Positions 1 to 11,996 of a DNA stretch of 64,000 nt are shown piece by piece. Position numbers and translations under genes: made by a program. The stretch is from Prunus persica (lineage: Eukaryota > Streptophyta > Magnoliopsida > Rosales > Rosaceae): contig NC_034016.1 of the NCBI RefSeq assembly GCF_000346465.2, positions 9,996,027 to 10,060,026 on the forward strand, written 5' to 3'. The notes below the pieces were generated by a model that saw only the letters and a list, made by a program, of their open reading frames with translations, ran no database searches and was not told the origin of the DNA. The first letter of the stretch is position 1, and each line of letters opens with the position of its first letter.

Positions 1-176
1 AATGAAATAAAAGCATTTTCTTATTTCATTATTTCTTTCGAATGGTTCGGATTGATGAGGAAACCCTTTTATTTTTATTTTGATGTGACTGAACTTGGAA
101 TTATTTGTCCAAGCTGCCTATGTACCCTTGATGAAAAGGGATCAAATCATCATGTAGTTCAAGGGAATTTTTTTTG

Positions 177-290
177 TGTGTCCTAACTTTTGCTTGGGAT
201 GCCCTTTCGGGTTTTCAGCTCAACGAACTTTCTTATGCTCTAACTTTTGCTTGGATCGCCCTTTCGGGTTTTCAATCCAACGAGTCACTT
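177..290 (-). repeat. Short tandem repeat downstream of integrase
   Basis: Two imperfect copies of a unit of about 60 bp contain the shared string CTAACTTTTGCTTGG..GCCCTTTCGGGTTTTCA (177-222 and 240-274). On the minus strand both read ENPKG.(S/P)KQKL, so the repeat lies in the small extension after integrase that some Tat elements carry. No separate function is evident. Confidence 0.6.
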
Positions 291-369
291 TTTTTTTTTG
301 TTTTTTTTGGTGCCGTACGCAGTTTAGGCTTACGTGGGCCAGGATCTTGTAGTGACTTCATGCATAGTG

Positions 370-1470
370 TCGTTTCAAGAACTTTCTGTTGATAGGGCCG
401 ACTCTTAAACTATCCTCGGCTATGATCTTGTAAGCGCCATTTGTGTATACTTCTTGTACTACGTAGGGCCCATCCCATTTTGAAATAAACTTGCTTATGG
501 TATTGTGTGTTGTGATGATAGGTCTATGTAATGCTAGGACGAGATCGCCTACCTGAAAAGATCTGGGGCGGACTTTCTTATTAAAAGCATTCGAAAACTG
601 AGCTTGATAACACTCTAATCGTTGTTACGCTTTGAGTCTCTTTTCGTCTAGTGCTTCTAATTCTTGGATATGCAACTTCGCATTCTCTTCATCAGTCAAT
701 CTCTCTTGTACGGCCATCCTTAATTATGGGATTTGACTTTTTAGAAACAAGACTGCTTCCACGCCATATACAAGCGAGTACGGTGTAGACTGAGTAAGCG
801 TCTGGTATGTCGTCTGATAAGCCCATAATGCTTCATCTATCCTTTCATGCCAATCTCTCTTAGTTCTCCCAACAACTTTCTTCAACAGATTACAAAGAGT
901 TTTGTTGAACGCTTCTGCAAGACCGTTGGCTAGAGCATTGTACATTGAAGAGTTGCGTTGCTTGAAACCAAAATCTTCACAGAATTTATCCATTAACCGG
1001 TTCGAGAATGGCTTTCCATTATCTGTGATGATGTAACGTGGTACACCATACCGATGAATGATGTTTACTTTGATAAAGCTCACTACATTTTCTTTCTTCT
1101 CTTCCTTTACAGGTACAGCTTCTGCCCATTTTAAAAAGTAGTATGTGGATGCAAGGATGTAAAAATGATCGTCGGAAGATTTGGGTGCAATCGGTCCTAC
1201 CACATCAAGACCCCACACATCAAATGGACATGAAGTAATTGTAGGATGTAGCGGCTCCAGCGGCTGGTGTATAAAGTTAGCATGAAATTGATATGCCTGA
1301 CATTTCTTCACATAATCCATGCAATCCTTGACTATAGTCGGCCAATAGTAGCCCATCCTCTTTATTTGGAAATATAGCTTTGGCCCTGATTGATGAGCTC
1401 CACAAATACCTGAGTGAGCCTCCTCTATCGCTTTGGATGCATCTTCTTCAGCCAAGCATCTTAGAAACAC
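370..1470 (-). pseudogene. Integrase of the gypsy element
   Basis: The N-terminal zinc-binding HHCC motif is visible (EAHSGICGAHQSG ... DCMDYVKKCQAYQ). The rve catalytic core follows, with D in GLDVVGP, D in IITDNGKPF and E in NGLAEAFNKT, a D-35-E spacing. A TAA stop at about 724 replaces the Ser codon in the QIP-SLR context. Beyond it the same frame continues to the C-terminal domain (FQVGDLVLALHRPI, SKFISKWDGPYVV, LKRHYA), ending near 370. The enzyme would insert retrotransposon cDNA into the genome, but the stops make this copy inactive. Confidence 0.92.
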
Positions 1471-1515
1471 GTCTTCGAATGAACGACGGTAAAGAATTTC
1501 TTTGTATAAAATGAA

Positions 1516-2319
1516 TCAAGGTGCCCGACGTCGTACCTCTAATCGATGTCTCGAATCATCTGGTAGTTTCCCATGCTTAAGATAATCAATTAAAGGTTGT
1601 CTCCAATTGTCAATGTCAATTGACAATACTGAGATAACGTTGACTCCTTCTTGCGATGCCCCGAGTGTTAATGAAACGACCCAACGTTGGCAAACTGGAA
1701 GATTCACCACTACATCTTTTGTCAACACCAACGTAGTGGCAAGATTGGCCAAGGTATCTGCTATATGGTTATCTTTTCTTGGCATATGTTCCAGCGTCAC
1801 GAAGTCAAACTTTTCAAGTAACTGCGTGCTCATTTGGTGGTATCGAATCAGATCATCCTTCCTAACCTCGTAATGGGTCAACAGCTGGTTGATCACTAAC
1901 ATAAAGTCACCATACACTTCTAAGCTTGATATCTTCATCTTCACAGTCATTTGTAAGCCCATGATTAAAGAACATCATCCAAGCATAAGAAACATCAGCG
2001 AAGAAGACTTGTTCGTTGGGTAAGTCATCTGAAATTTCCTAGTCTGCTGGAATTGGATGATCGGCTAGGAAGTCTGCAACAGCTTGACCGTTAACCGCTT
2101 TTACTGGAGTGTAGATGATTTCATATTGATTGAGAAGTAACGCCCACTTGGCCAAACGCCCCGTCAAGACTGGTTTTGTCATAATGTACCTCACCGGGTC
2201 AGCTCGTGCAATTAGATGAATTGTGAAGTGCCTTAACTTTTGAATAGCAAAAATAAGTGCAAGACACGTCTTTTCTATAGGCGTATAGTTTAGTTCGAGA
2301 CCAATAACAGTTCGGCTTA
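1516..2319 (-). pseudogene. Distal RNase H and second RNase H-like domain of the gypsy element
   Basis: The minus-strand stretch 2338-2039 continues the RNase H cut by the CACTA insertion (LNYTPIEKTCLALIFAIQKL, LTGRLAKWALLLNQYEI). The frame continues directly across the insertion point when one copy of the TTA target duplication is left out. The stretch 1962-1516 is a second RNase H-like domain (LEVYGDFMLVINQL, EHMPRKDNHIADTLANLA). This archaeal-type RNase H located between RT/RNase H and integrase is the mark of the Tat lineage. A short interruption separates the two. Confidence 0.85.
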
Positions 2320-3838
2320 CACTACTACAAAAAAGCAAAAAGACGACGGTAAATCACCGTCGTGTATTGGGTTTTTCAATGGTCGTGGAATCCACCGTCA
2401 TCTTTTCCCTCATAAACCACGACGCTAAATAACCGTCGTTGTTAAAATATACAACGTCATCAACAAATACAAAACGACGTCTTTGTACTGCAAAAAGATC
2501 TAAAAAAAGCAATCGAGGATGATAATAGACGACCAACTCTCTAAAAAAACGGTCGTTAAAAAGGAAAAATATGACACAGAACAAGGCCGCAAGATAGACA
2601 TACAACGACGAAAATACAAATACGACGACGTTAAATATAATTTTCACGACAATAAAAAATATGACGTCTTTAAATACATTAGAAGACGACGTTATTGATA
2701 CCTACTACGTCGCATATATAAAAACAACCGTCGTAAAATTAATTTTCCACTTCGATTTTTTGATAAAAGATGACGTGGAAATAGTTGTTAGTGTCATTAT
2801 TTACGACGTATATGTTTATAGAGTAGACGTTGAAAAACTAAACAACGTCGGTTACAAATATATGAGAGTCGTATTACAAAATTTATACGTCCTATTTTCA
2901 GAAACAAACAACGACGATAAATATTAGACGTTGTTAAATAAAACAACGTCGGAAAAAAATAAAAACAGACGTGTTTAGTTTGCTAAAGTTCTAGAAAATA
3001 GTCGAGGATGAGAATAGACGACCAACTCAAAAAAATCACCGTCGTTAAAAAGGAAAAATATGACACATATTAAAAGAACAAGGCCGCAAGATATATATAC
3101 AACGACGACAACTAAAATACTACGCCGTTAAATATAATTTACACGACAAGAAAAAATATGACGTCTTTAAATACATGAGAAGACGACGTTATTGAAATCT
3201 ACTACGTCTCTTATTTACAAAAAACCGTCGTGAAATAAATTTTCCACTTCGATTTTTCTAAAAAATATGACGTGGAAATAGTTGTCAGTGTCATTATTTA
3301 CGACGTATACATTTATATAGTCGACGTTGTATTTATATGTATTCATTACTCACGACGCACTTAATAATATAGACGACGTTGAACTTCTAAACAACGTCGG
3401 TTCCAAATAAATGAGAGCCGTATTACAAATAACGTCGTTTAATTGTTATTAGACGGCGGTTATAATGAATTTCCGTCGGAATTCATTTCGTTCCTCTTCG
3501 TTTATAAAAGAACTTGCGACGTGAAAAATGTATGATGACGTCGTATTTTTTAACGTTCAGATTATATATCTCGTTTTTTAGACGTCGGTATTATGGGATT
3601 GGAGTCGTGTTATTCTGAATTACATGGCGGTTCTTAATCCTTCACCGACGTGATATCCTGAATAATTGCTTCACAATAGCGTCGTGGTTCTTCATTGTTA
3701 CGTTGCTTTAAGACGTCGGTAAATATGCTGAATAACTGATTCACAATAACGTCGTGTTTTATTTGAACGTAGAAAGTGAAGAAATCGCATTACAATATAT
3801 TACAAAATTAATGTCATACACTGCCAATTACATAAGCA

Positions 3839-4951
3839 TCATTCAATCCATATATCTTCACACCCATCTCGAATATTTTGACCGCCTAACTCACCTACCA
3901 GTTCATCAAATGTGTCAATATTTGGCATCCCTCTAGTAAATGGCTCACACTCAATTATCACATCACCTAAGACTTCATCACCAATAACATCATTATATTC
4001 TCTATTAGGCATTGATAACACTACCGACCAACCACGATGCATCGGGTCGTCAACAAAAAATATTTGTTTGACTTGAGAAGCCAAAACAAATTGGTCATTC
4101 CTATGTCCAATTTTACTCAAATCTACAAGGGTAAATCCAAGTTCGTCGACTACAAGACCAGAACTATCTATCCAATCACACCTAAAGACTGGGATTGTAA
4201 ACTTTTGGTAGTCAAGGTCCCAAATTTCTTGAATGACACCATAGAAACCCATATTTGAGAGAATTGGGTTTTTATCCTTGGCACTAGCAACTTGCATGGT
4301 ATGTGCAAGTAAATAAACTCCACTATTTTGAGTTGTCCGCACATCATCTTGTGCCTTGATATTGAATTTAATACCTTTAATAAGATAGCTCCTATATAAT
4401 GGCACTGACATGTTTGGACCAGCTGCTAGCCACCTTAAATTTTCTGATACGCCATGATTGTCTTCCTCAAGTTCACTTTGAACCTGCAAATTAATCATAT
4501 CTTAATTCAATCTAACATATAAATAAGAAGAAAATTAAAAGAGAAATATGTTATTCAACAACATATACCTTGAAGCGTAGCCATTGAATGAAAGTGCTAT
4601 TGTGCTTATCCTGCAGCCACTTTGTTCTCTTTCTAAATTTTGGATAAGCAGTCTTGATGTGAATCATATGTTGCCTACATGACACGAAAAATTCAAGCAT
4701 TACGGTCCTAAATATAGAAGATAAACATAAGAAATAATTTAAAATGGAAACTTAAAGAATAAAGCTCATACGTACTCGATATAAGGTAGGACTTCCTCCG
4801 TATTCTCCAAGACATATAGATGTGCTTGATTCAACAGGTCCTGATCAACTACGCTCACTGTGCAACCTGATAATGGCTTTGAAAGTCCCATCTTTTGGCT
4901 TGAAGGCACTCCAACTGTACTAACATCAGATAAATGCTGAGTACAACACTA
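3839..4951 (-). pseudogene. Truncated TNPD transposase of the small CACTA (C-terminal exons)
   Basis: Three blocks match the large element by position and sequence: the DUF4216 exon (3839-4483), the 106-nt exon (about 4569-4674) and the last part of exon 1 (about 4776-4951). The DUF4216 stretch differs from the large copy by a single visible residue (Ile versus Val in the MPN.DTFDELVG stretch). At about 4951 the coding sequence stops abruptly and CGTCG-rich right-end sequence begins, so the Transpos_assoc and Transposase_21 domains are lost and the gene is dead. Confidence 0.9.
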
Positions 4952-5338
4952 TTTTCCGTCGTTGTACATTAATTTAATACGGCGACATTTTGTATTTTAA
5001 AGCCGTGGATTTGTTTGTAATTATACGGCGTCTTATACGAAAATTTCGTCGTGTTATTTTATGAGTAAAAACGGCGGCTTTTATTGAAATCGTCGTCTTT
5101 ACTTTCTACGTTAAATTTTATAGTACGATTTAAAGATAACGTCGTAGAACTATACGAGAATGACGTCGATATATTTATATTTTCCGTCGTTGTACATTAA
5201 TTTAATACGGCGACATTTTGTATTTTAAAGCCGTGGATTTGTTTGTAATTATACGGCGTCTTATACGAAAATTTCGTCGTGTTATTTTATGAGTAAAAAC
5301 GGCGGCTTTTATTGAAATCGTCGTCTTTACTTTCTACG
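4949..5338. repeat. Direct duplication in the right end of the small CACTA
   Basis: A block beginning TTTTCCGTCGTTGTACATTA at about 4950 is repeated from about 5178, with about 228 bp between copies. It includes the same series of CGTCG-bearing segments, ending in ATCGTCGTCTTTACTTTCTACG. The large CACTA has this block once, near 59920-60085. The duplicate is almost identical, so it arose recently, probably with the internal deletion. Confidence 0.85.
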
Positions 5339-5593
5339 TCGGTCGATTCATAACTTCTGCCGTTCTTTGTTGGCTTTGATTTTACACTGCGGAAAATCTG
5401 TTTCAAATAAACGTCAGTTTTTTAATTAGGTACGTCGTTATTTTTGAACAGCCATTTGAATCTCCATTTTTAGTTGTCTAAGGTGGTATTACACGACGGT
5501 GTTTTTAGAACCGTCGTCTTTTTAAAAACCACGACGGTTTTCACTTAGACCGTCGTTGTTTTCTTGTCGTCTTTTTCACTTTTTGTAGTAGTG

Positions 5594-6762
5594 TTAGATA
5601 GTAGAGTGCTTGCTCTTTATGTGACTCATTCTCTTGTGTCAATAGGGCTCAAATTGATCTCTCTTGAGCCTCAATGTACAATATGAGTGGTCTGCCAGGA
5701 ATAAGAGTTCCTAATAGTGGTGAACTCGATAAGTACTTCTTTATGCTCTCAAAGGCATTATGACAAGCCTTATCCCAAATGAATGGGACATTCTTTTTCA
5801 TAAGACGACTGAATGGCTGACACTGTCCTGCTAAATTTGAGATGAATCCGCGAATAAAAGTGAGACGTCCTTGTAAACTTTTCAACTCGCGTAAATTTCT
5901 TGGCTCGGGCATATCTCCGATGGCTTTAATCTTAGACTGATCTACTTCAATGCCTCGATGCTTAACAATGAAACCAAAAAATTTACCTGACGTGACATCG
6001 AAAGCACACCTCAAAGGGTTCATCTTGAGTTGATATTTCCGCAATATATTGAACACCATTCTCAAGTCTTTCAAGTGATCTTCTATTCTTTATGACTTGA
6101 TCACCAAGTCATCAATGTAGCACTCGACATTCTTATGAAACATGTTGCCAAAGATCTTTTGCATTGCACGTTGATAGATCGCACCTACATTCTTAAGGCC
6201 AAATGGCATCACCTTGTAACCGTAAATGCCTTTCGGAGTGCGGAAAACTGTAGTTCTTCATTCTCTGGCCACATTCTTATTTGATTGTATCCAGATGAAC
6301 CATTCATGAAAGATAAGGCTTCATGACCTGTGGTTGCATCGACCATGAGCTCAATTATTGGTAATGGAAAGTCATCCTTCGGGCAAGCCTCGTTCAAGTC
6401 TCGAAGTCAACACAAATACGAATTTATCCTGTGATATTCTTCTTCACCGGGACAATGTTCGCTATCCACGTTGGGTATTTCACTTTCCTCATAAATCCGG
6501 CGGCAATCAACTTGTCAACTTTAGCTTCAATTTGACCTAAAAGCTCCAGGCAGAAGCGATGTTGAGTTTGTTTGATTGGACGCGTTCTAGGCTTGACTGC
6601 AAGGTGATGGACAACAACTTTTGGATCAAGACTTGACATCTCCTTATACGTCCAAGCAAAGACATCTTTATACTCAAGTAACAGTTGATGATATGATTCC
6701 TCTTCGCTAGAATTCAAAAAGGCACTAACGAAGATAGGTCTTGGGTCTTCATTTATGCCCAA
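5594..6762 (-). pseudogene. Reverse transcriptase and start of RNase H of the gypsy element
   Basis: The minus strand encodes an RVT domain in several pieces: 6762-6424 (DVFAWTYKEM, VVHHLAVKPRTRPIKQ), 6397-6209 (INEACPKDDFPLP-like, MNGSSGYNQIRM) and 6074-5649 (LKMNPLRCAFDVTSGKFFGF). The polymerase motif reads YIDD at 6108-6119 and is followed a few codons later by a TAA stop. The C-terminal part runs into RNase H (LILYIEAQERSI) and reaches a TGA where the family normally has Gly. The RNase H continues on the other side of the CACTA insertion. Confidence 0.93.
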
Positions 6763-6974
6763 GTTAAGTTATTTTAATTCATCTACAGTCGCTTGCCCCC
6801 CTCTTCTAGTGCGGCAAGGGCATCATGAACCTCATCCTCGAAAGGTTCCTCTTCATCGAGCACTTTAATTGTAACGTGATGAACAGCTAGGACCTCTGCT
6901 TCTTCATTGTCACTTTTGTTTTGCTGACTCAAAATTTTCTGAGTATATATGATTGTTCGTCATTTTAGTTTGAG

Positions 6975-7726
6975 TTAGTCACCTGAAGTTACGTCTAATG
7001 TTGAGTGACGTTTCATACGAGACGAGATTAGGCTCTGAACTTCATTATCTTCTGCTGAATCGACATGAACTCTACTTTTCAACTCTCGTTGGTTTTTCTC
7101 TTCAGATGGCTTGCTTGGTACTCCGAGTCTTTCTAGCACCAATCTACGTGGAGCTGATCGAATTCCCCTTTGACTCTTATATCCATATATCCTTTTGAAC
7201 ATAGAGGGTCGTGATATTGATTCTTTGATGCGGCTAAAAACTGAGGTCCGTTGGGTAGGCTTGGCTAAACGGTTAAACACTAAGGCTCTCTTAATAGCCT
7301 TTGGTTCTTCTTCCTCCTCAACCAATTCGACACTAATGTGTTGAGTATCTGCCTTCTTTTCTTTTCTTCTAGCAGAGATTTTCATAGGTGCGACATGAGT
7401 AAAACCAAGGCCTGCTCTAGTTGAGTCGATTGTGTAACCTTGCTCTTTCAACTTCTTTTGGATTTCGCTAAGGCCATGTGTCCTTTCTCCGGTGACGTCT
7501 GGATTAAGCTCCCCAGCGAAGGAGATAAGCCGAAGTCATAACCTGCCTTTGACATGAGCTTATAAGCATTATGATCAAAACCTTCTTTAGTTCTTTTGAC
7601 CAGAAGAGATTCTTGTCTTGTTGCGTCTTGTGATGGTTTGACGAACCCTGGTACCGAAGATTTCGAAATGTCTGAATTGCTCAACTTGGGCAAATGCATG
7701 GTTGTTGTCTCTTTCAAGAACTTCAT
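6975..7726 (-). pseudogene. Linker between protease and RT of the gypsy element
   Basis: Two overlapping minus-strand open stretches (7726-7448 and 7451-6975) fill the gap between protease and reverse transcriptase. They are rich in Lys, Arg and Ser (VFNRLAKPTQRTSVFSR, VLERLGVPSKPSEEK) and have no catalytic motif. Similar basic linkers occur in Tat polyproteins. A frameshift joins the two stretches at about 7450. Confidence 0.7.
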
Positions 7727-7774
7727 GTCACTTTCTTCTAACTTCCTTGGTTTTACTTTTTTTCCAAATGGGGA

Positions 7775-8797
7775 TTACCCTTCCTTTCGTTGGGATGATG
7801 AGACATAACGAAGAACATGAATAGATACCTTCTGTGAATCTATCAGTAATGATCCCATTTGTCCAACCAAAGTACTTTTTGACTTCTTATCATCATTCTC
7901 TTTAGTGGAAAGGCATTTTGAATGCTCATCTCTTTTTGGTATGGCCTTGCCTGTCGAGTGAACCTCAACGAGAATAACTTTAGACACCATGTTTTCATCC
8001 ATGTAAAACTTGGCATCGGCGAAATAAGACTCGACTTCAGTAAATGGTTTGACGTCATCCAAGATTTTCTTCACTCCGCCTCTGTAGAATTTGAAACACT
8101 GTTGTAAAGTTGAAGGCACTATTCCATTTTCATGTACCCATGGCCTTCCTAAGAGAATATTATAAGAAGTCTTGGTATCAATCATGTGAAATAAGGTGTT
8201 TGACCTTAAATCACCTATCATGAGCTCAATTCTGATCAGGCCCATAACTCTTTCCCTTCCTTGATTGAAGCCTTGAATCACGAGATGACTTCGAGACAAT
8301 TCGTCCATGGTGATGCCTAACTTTATCATTGTGGACTTAGGCATGATGTTTACTGCCGAACCTCCATCCACGAGCATGCGACTAAGTTTCTGTTCTTGCA
8401 CATACCGTGACACGAAATGCGGACGGTTATGTGGTTTGGACCCTAACAAGAGATCTTCATCGGTGAATGTGATGGAAGTACATGTCATACAACAAATAGC
8501 ACGATCTTGAGACTCAGGCTCTAATTTTTTGGCCTCTCCTATTTTATTTGGATGAATATTGAGATCCATCAGCGCCTTGACCAATTCTATGCGTATTGCT
8601 TCAGGAAGTTCCACCGACTCCTCAATATTAAAGTGCGATGGTGAATCATCTGCCTGTGCTGAGACCTTTTGCTCATCATGAGTTTTAGATTCTACTTTCG
8701 AGGCATCTTCATTATCTACTTGATAGTAAGTTGTCATATGAACTGTCTCCGTCGGCCCTCTTACGAAGAACACTTTAGGAAAGTATTCTCCTAGCAT
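7775..8797 (-). pseudogene. Retropepsin (aspartic protease) region of the gypsy element
   Basis: A 340-codon open stretch on the minus strand contains the retropepsin active-site loop as LVDGGSAVNIMPKS, with the DGG codons at 8360-8368, where DTG or DSG is more usual. It is followed by a flap-like region and by LLGRPWVHENGIVPSTLHQ-type sequence (here SYNILLGRPWVHENG) typical of gypsy proteases. It lies between gag and RT and would release the mature proteins. The stretch itself is open, but it is separated from gag and RT by stops, so it is annotated as part of a dead polyprotein. Confidence 0.9.
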
Positions 8798-8932
8798 AAT
8801 GGGAATTCGTGGTCCTTGGGTTAGTGGTCCACTTTCTTAGTCAAAGTTTCTAGTCACCATTATTCTGGTTTTGCTTTTAGAGCATTGGTGCGAGGTTCTC
8901 TTTCGTCACTCCTTCTTTGATTGAGCATTTTG

Positions 8933-10709
8933 TCATTGAGGAATGCGCTTCGTACGAGACTTCCCCCGAGTAACGAGTGTCCATCCTTCATTATCACCGA
9001 AGTGTCTATCACTACCTCGATTGTTCGGTTCGCCTGCCACTTCTTTTGTACGCAAATCAGTCACCTGATGTATGCTCCTTGTTGATTGAAACTCTGATCT
9101 TTTCGACAATGCGGGCACGGGTACCGGATCAAAGGATCCAAACACAATTGTGGCAACGTTCGCATCTGCGATTTCGTCAACGTCCAACTCAATCCTTCCT
9201 TGCCTAGCTAAGTTCATAATTAGCTCATTCAACACGAAGCACTTCTCTGCTGGATGGCTGACAATTCAATGGTATTTGGAAAACTTAGGGTCGTTAACCC
9301 GGTTCATCTCCTCAGGCCGCTTACATTCTGGCAATTTGATCACCTTTTCTTTCAAGCAAGTCCTTGAGCATACTTGCGACATCGGAGTCAGGGAAAATGT
9401 GTGTTTTTTCCTCCAAATCCTTCAAGGTGCGTCGACGTCTGGCTCCATACTTTTGACTTCTCTCTTCTTATCTCGGGTGGAGATTTTGATAGGGACAGTG
9501 TTGATTTTCATTGCTTCCTTGGTAGGCTTCTTGATAGGCTTATCTGTCTTTTGTCCAAAGACTTACTCCTTCTTATGCTCCATGACGGGCTCATGCTTTC
9601 CTCCGTGGCTAGCTATACTTAACTCCATATCATAGGCATGAGCGGCTAGCTCCTCAAATGTGCAGGGTTTAATCCCTTGTAGAATGTAGAGTAACCCCCA
9701 ATGCATCCCTTGAATGCACATCTCAACTGCTAATATCTTCAAAAGCCTATCGTTGCAATCCAGGCTTAACAAGCACCACCGATTAATGTAATCGACGACA
9801 GGTTCATCTTTCCATTGCTTGGTATTTGTGAGTTCCATCATACTCACAGTGCGACGAGTGCTATAGAATCTGTTCAAGAATTCTCGCTCCATTTGATCCC
9901 AATTGTCGAGGGATTCAGACTCCAAGTCCATATACCAATCAAATGCATTTCCTTTCAAGGAACGAATAAATTGTTTCACCAGGTGGTCACCCTCCGTCCC
10001 AGCATTGTTGCATGTTTCGACGAAGTGTGCAACGTGTTATTTTGGGTTGCCCTTTCCATCGAATTGTTGGAATTTGGGAGTTTGATATCCCATCAGCATC
10101 CTCAGGTTGTCTATCCTCTTGGTGTATGACATGGAATATATGAGCGTGTCTCCAGAAGGTACTCCGTATTGAACCCTGATGGTGTTCGCGATCATGTCTT
10201 GAAGTTGTTGGACCGATAAAGAACCCACCGAGGCGGTGTCACCTTTTCTGTGCAACTTCTCACCCGACTCTGTTTCATGACCCAATCCTTTTTCACTGGA
10301 TTCAGCTTCGTGATGTGGTCCTTTCTTGTTTACATCTTGACCAGGCTCTTTATCCTGATGTGCCTCCCACTTATTAATGAGAGAAGCAATATGCGCACAT
10401 CTTCGTCAGTTTTGCAACCGCTTCGCTCATATGGGCCAACTATTCTTCAATAAACATAGCTCCTATCACCATGACCTGCATGGCCATAGAATAAGACTCA
10501 CCTATGGACGCCGAGGGTTTCGTGGCTATCTTATTCTGTTGGTCGCCAGGCGGGGATCCTTGGTATGAGCATGTGCTCGAGTCAGCATCTGAAACAAGCA
10601 AGAGTGAACGTTCTCTTGAATTCTTCGAACCCGAAAAACTCCTTTCTTCGTTCTGAGAGTTTCTCTCATCCACTCGAGAGGTATTCTTCTTTGCCCCTAA
10701 GGAGGCCAA
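8933..10709 (-). pseudogene. gag of the gypsy element (broken)
   Basis: Three open stretches on the minus strand (10709-10440, 10285-10037, 9979-9563) and one further down (9235-8933) together form a gag. The 9979-9563 stretch carries the Retrotrans_gag core, recognisable by FIRSLKGNAFDWYMDLE near its start and by REFLNRFYSTRR and VVDYINRW further on. This is the capsid region that forms the virus-like particle. The stretches are separated by stops or frame changes. The 8933-9235 part ends with DNEGWTLVTRGK, a tail I associate with Tat-type gags. I saw no clear CCHC zinc knuckle. Confidence 0.88.
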
Positions 10710-10981
10710 ATTGATAACCGATTCACGCCTTCAGTTCACATCTTTCGCTTTGGCTTGAGTCCGTATAGAAGTGACATGTTGAGTTGTGGATATCGCCTTG
10801 GCCTTACTCCAGTGAGGAGCCTAGCAGAATCTCCGCTTGAGAAGGAGGCGCTCACGCTTTTGCTTCTCATCGCGGGAACGGTTTAAATCTTCTTGGAAGC
10901 CATCATTTTTGGTGTGTTGATTGATTTGGAACTGGAAAAATAGATGAGAGGCAGAGATAGTCCCACCGAGCGTGCCAAATT

Positions 10982-11579
10982 TGTAAACACGAAGATCCTA
11001 CGATAAATGAGACAAGAACACGTGTACAAAATAATATTTGTATTAATGAAATTTAGGGTTACAATCTCTGTATTAAATGCTCTGATTCGATCTCCAATGT
11101 GTTTAAAGAAAATTTACGTTTGATACAAGGGTCGTAGAGACTTGATCTTGATCAAACGAGTAGCACAAAGCTTGTTTGGTGTTTGGCTTTTTCTAGGGTG
11201 AAGGAACCGGCACGTATTTGTTGTGTTTGGTGGCTCTTCCAATGTGAGGTGAAGAATGCAGAGAGTTTTCTGTTTCTTCTGAGTGCTTCGTTTGTCTAAA
11301 CTCCCTCTTTCGTCTTGAGGCCTCTTATTTATAGGCTCCTGCAGGATGCTTGACCTAAATAGCTTTCCTTCTTTAAGACCTTTATTTGTGGGATTCTAAT
11401 TTGATTTAGAATCAATTCTAATAATTTGGCAATTTAACCAAATTATCTTCGATTGATTGACTTGATTAATATTTGATTTAAATCAAAGTCAATCACAGAA
11501 GATTCTTTCCTTTTATTTTGTCTTCACTTTGAACCGTTTGATGCACTCCGTCGGATGTCGATACGTGTCACTTCTGACA
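10982..11579 (-). repeat. 5' LTR of the gypsy element with adjoining primer-binding site
   Basis: The 598-bp block is bounded by TGTAAACACG and TTCTGACA on the + strand, so it begins TG and ends CA on the element strand. Directly inside it, at about 10960-10979, the minus strand reads TTTGGCACGCTCGGTGGGAC, which is where a primer-binding site should be. The gag region follows. The second LTR is outside the window, so the ends rest on the TG..CA rule and position only. Confidence 0.75.
11326..11333 (-). promoter_or_regulatory. Probable TATA box of the gypsy LTR
   Basis: The minus strand reads TATAAATA in a GC-richer context (GAGCC-TATAAATA-AGAGG) about 250 bp into the LTR, the usual position for the U3 promoter of a plant LTR retrotransposon. 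Confidence 0.6.
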
Positions 11580-11996
11580 ACTAATCCAATTTTAATGAGT
11601 CATATGCCATATGGGCGAATTAGAGGTGTAAGTTGGATTGGAAAATCCGATTCCGGTCCGATTTTTTCCAAAAAAATCCGACTCCGATAAATCCGATATC
11701 CGAAAATGCCGAAATCCGAAAATTCCGATAAATGCCGAACATTCCGAAATTCCGATCCGAAAAATTCCGAAGTTCTCCGAATCCATTCCGATCCGATTTT
11801 TCCAATTTTTTTCCGAAAAATTCCGAGTTTCTAAGTATAATTGCATTATTTTTAGTTTATAGGTCTTATATATGTTTCATTTCTTATTTGTTAAGTTTTA
11901 GTACCCATATACAAATATTTGTACATACTAAATATAGGCTTGACCAAAAAAAAAAAAAACTAAACTAAACATAGTAGTATGTAACTTTAAGACTAT

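Larger units (their letters stand above)
2320..5593 (-). mobile_element. Small CACTA (En/Spm) element, deletion derivative
   Basis: The ends are CACTACTACAAAAAAG at 2320 and its inverse, CTTTTTGTAGTAGTG, at 5593. The flanking 3-bp target duplication TTA is at 2317-2319 and 5594-5596. Length is 3274 bp. The left 2.6 kb matches the left part of the large CACTA at 46296, including two transposase exons, and the right 0.6 kb matches its right end. The middle of about 11 kb is missing. Subterminal DNA is full of CGACG/CGTCG motifs. It is inserted in the RNase H domain of the gypsy element. It could only move with transposase supplied by a full copy. Confidence 0.95.
1..11579 (-). mobile_element. 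Ty3/gypsy LTR retrotransposon, Tat-like, partial and defective
   Basis: On the minus strand one can read, in order, 5' LTR, gag, retropepsin, reverse transcriptase, RNase H, a second RNase H-like domain and integrase. This is Ty3/gypsy order, and the additional RNase H before integrase is known from the Tat lineage. The 3' LTR would lie left of the window. The body is interrupted by a CACTA element at 2320-5593. Every domain carries at least one stop or frameshift, for example a stop just after the RT YIDD motif and one in the integrase C-terminal part, so the copy cannot encode an intact polyprotein. Confidence 0.93.

Noticed and set aside
2354..2927. Open frames in the left end of the small CACTA
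   Set aside because: They run through CGACG motif arrays that are non-coding in both CACTA copies and are not kept between copies.
11592..11862. Open frames at the left end of the hAT-like element, rich in FRISD/SDRN repeats
   Set aside because: They are translations of the TCCGAT hexamer array on either strand, not a protein.
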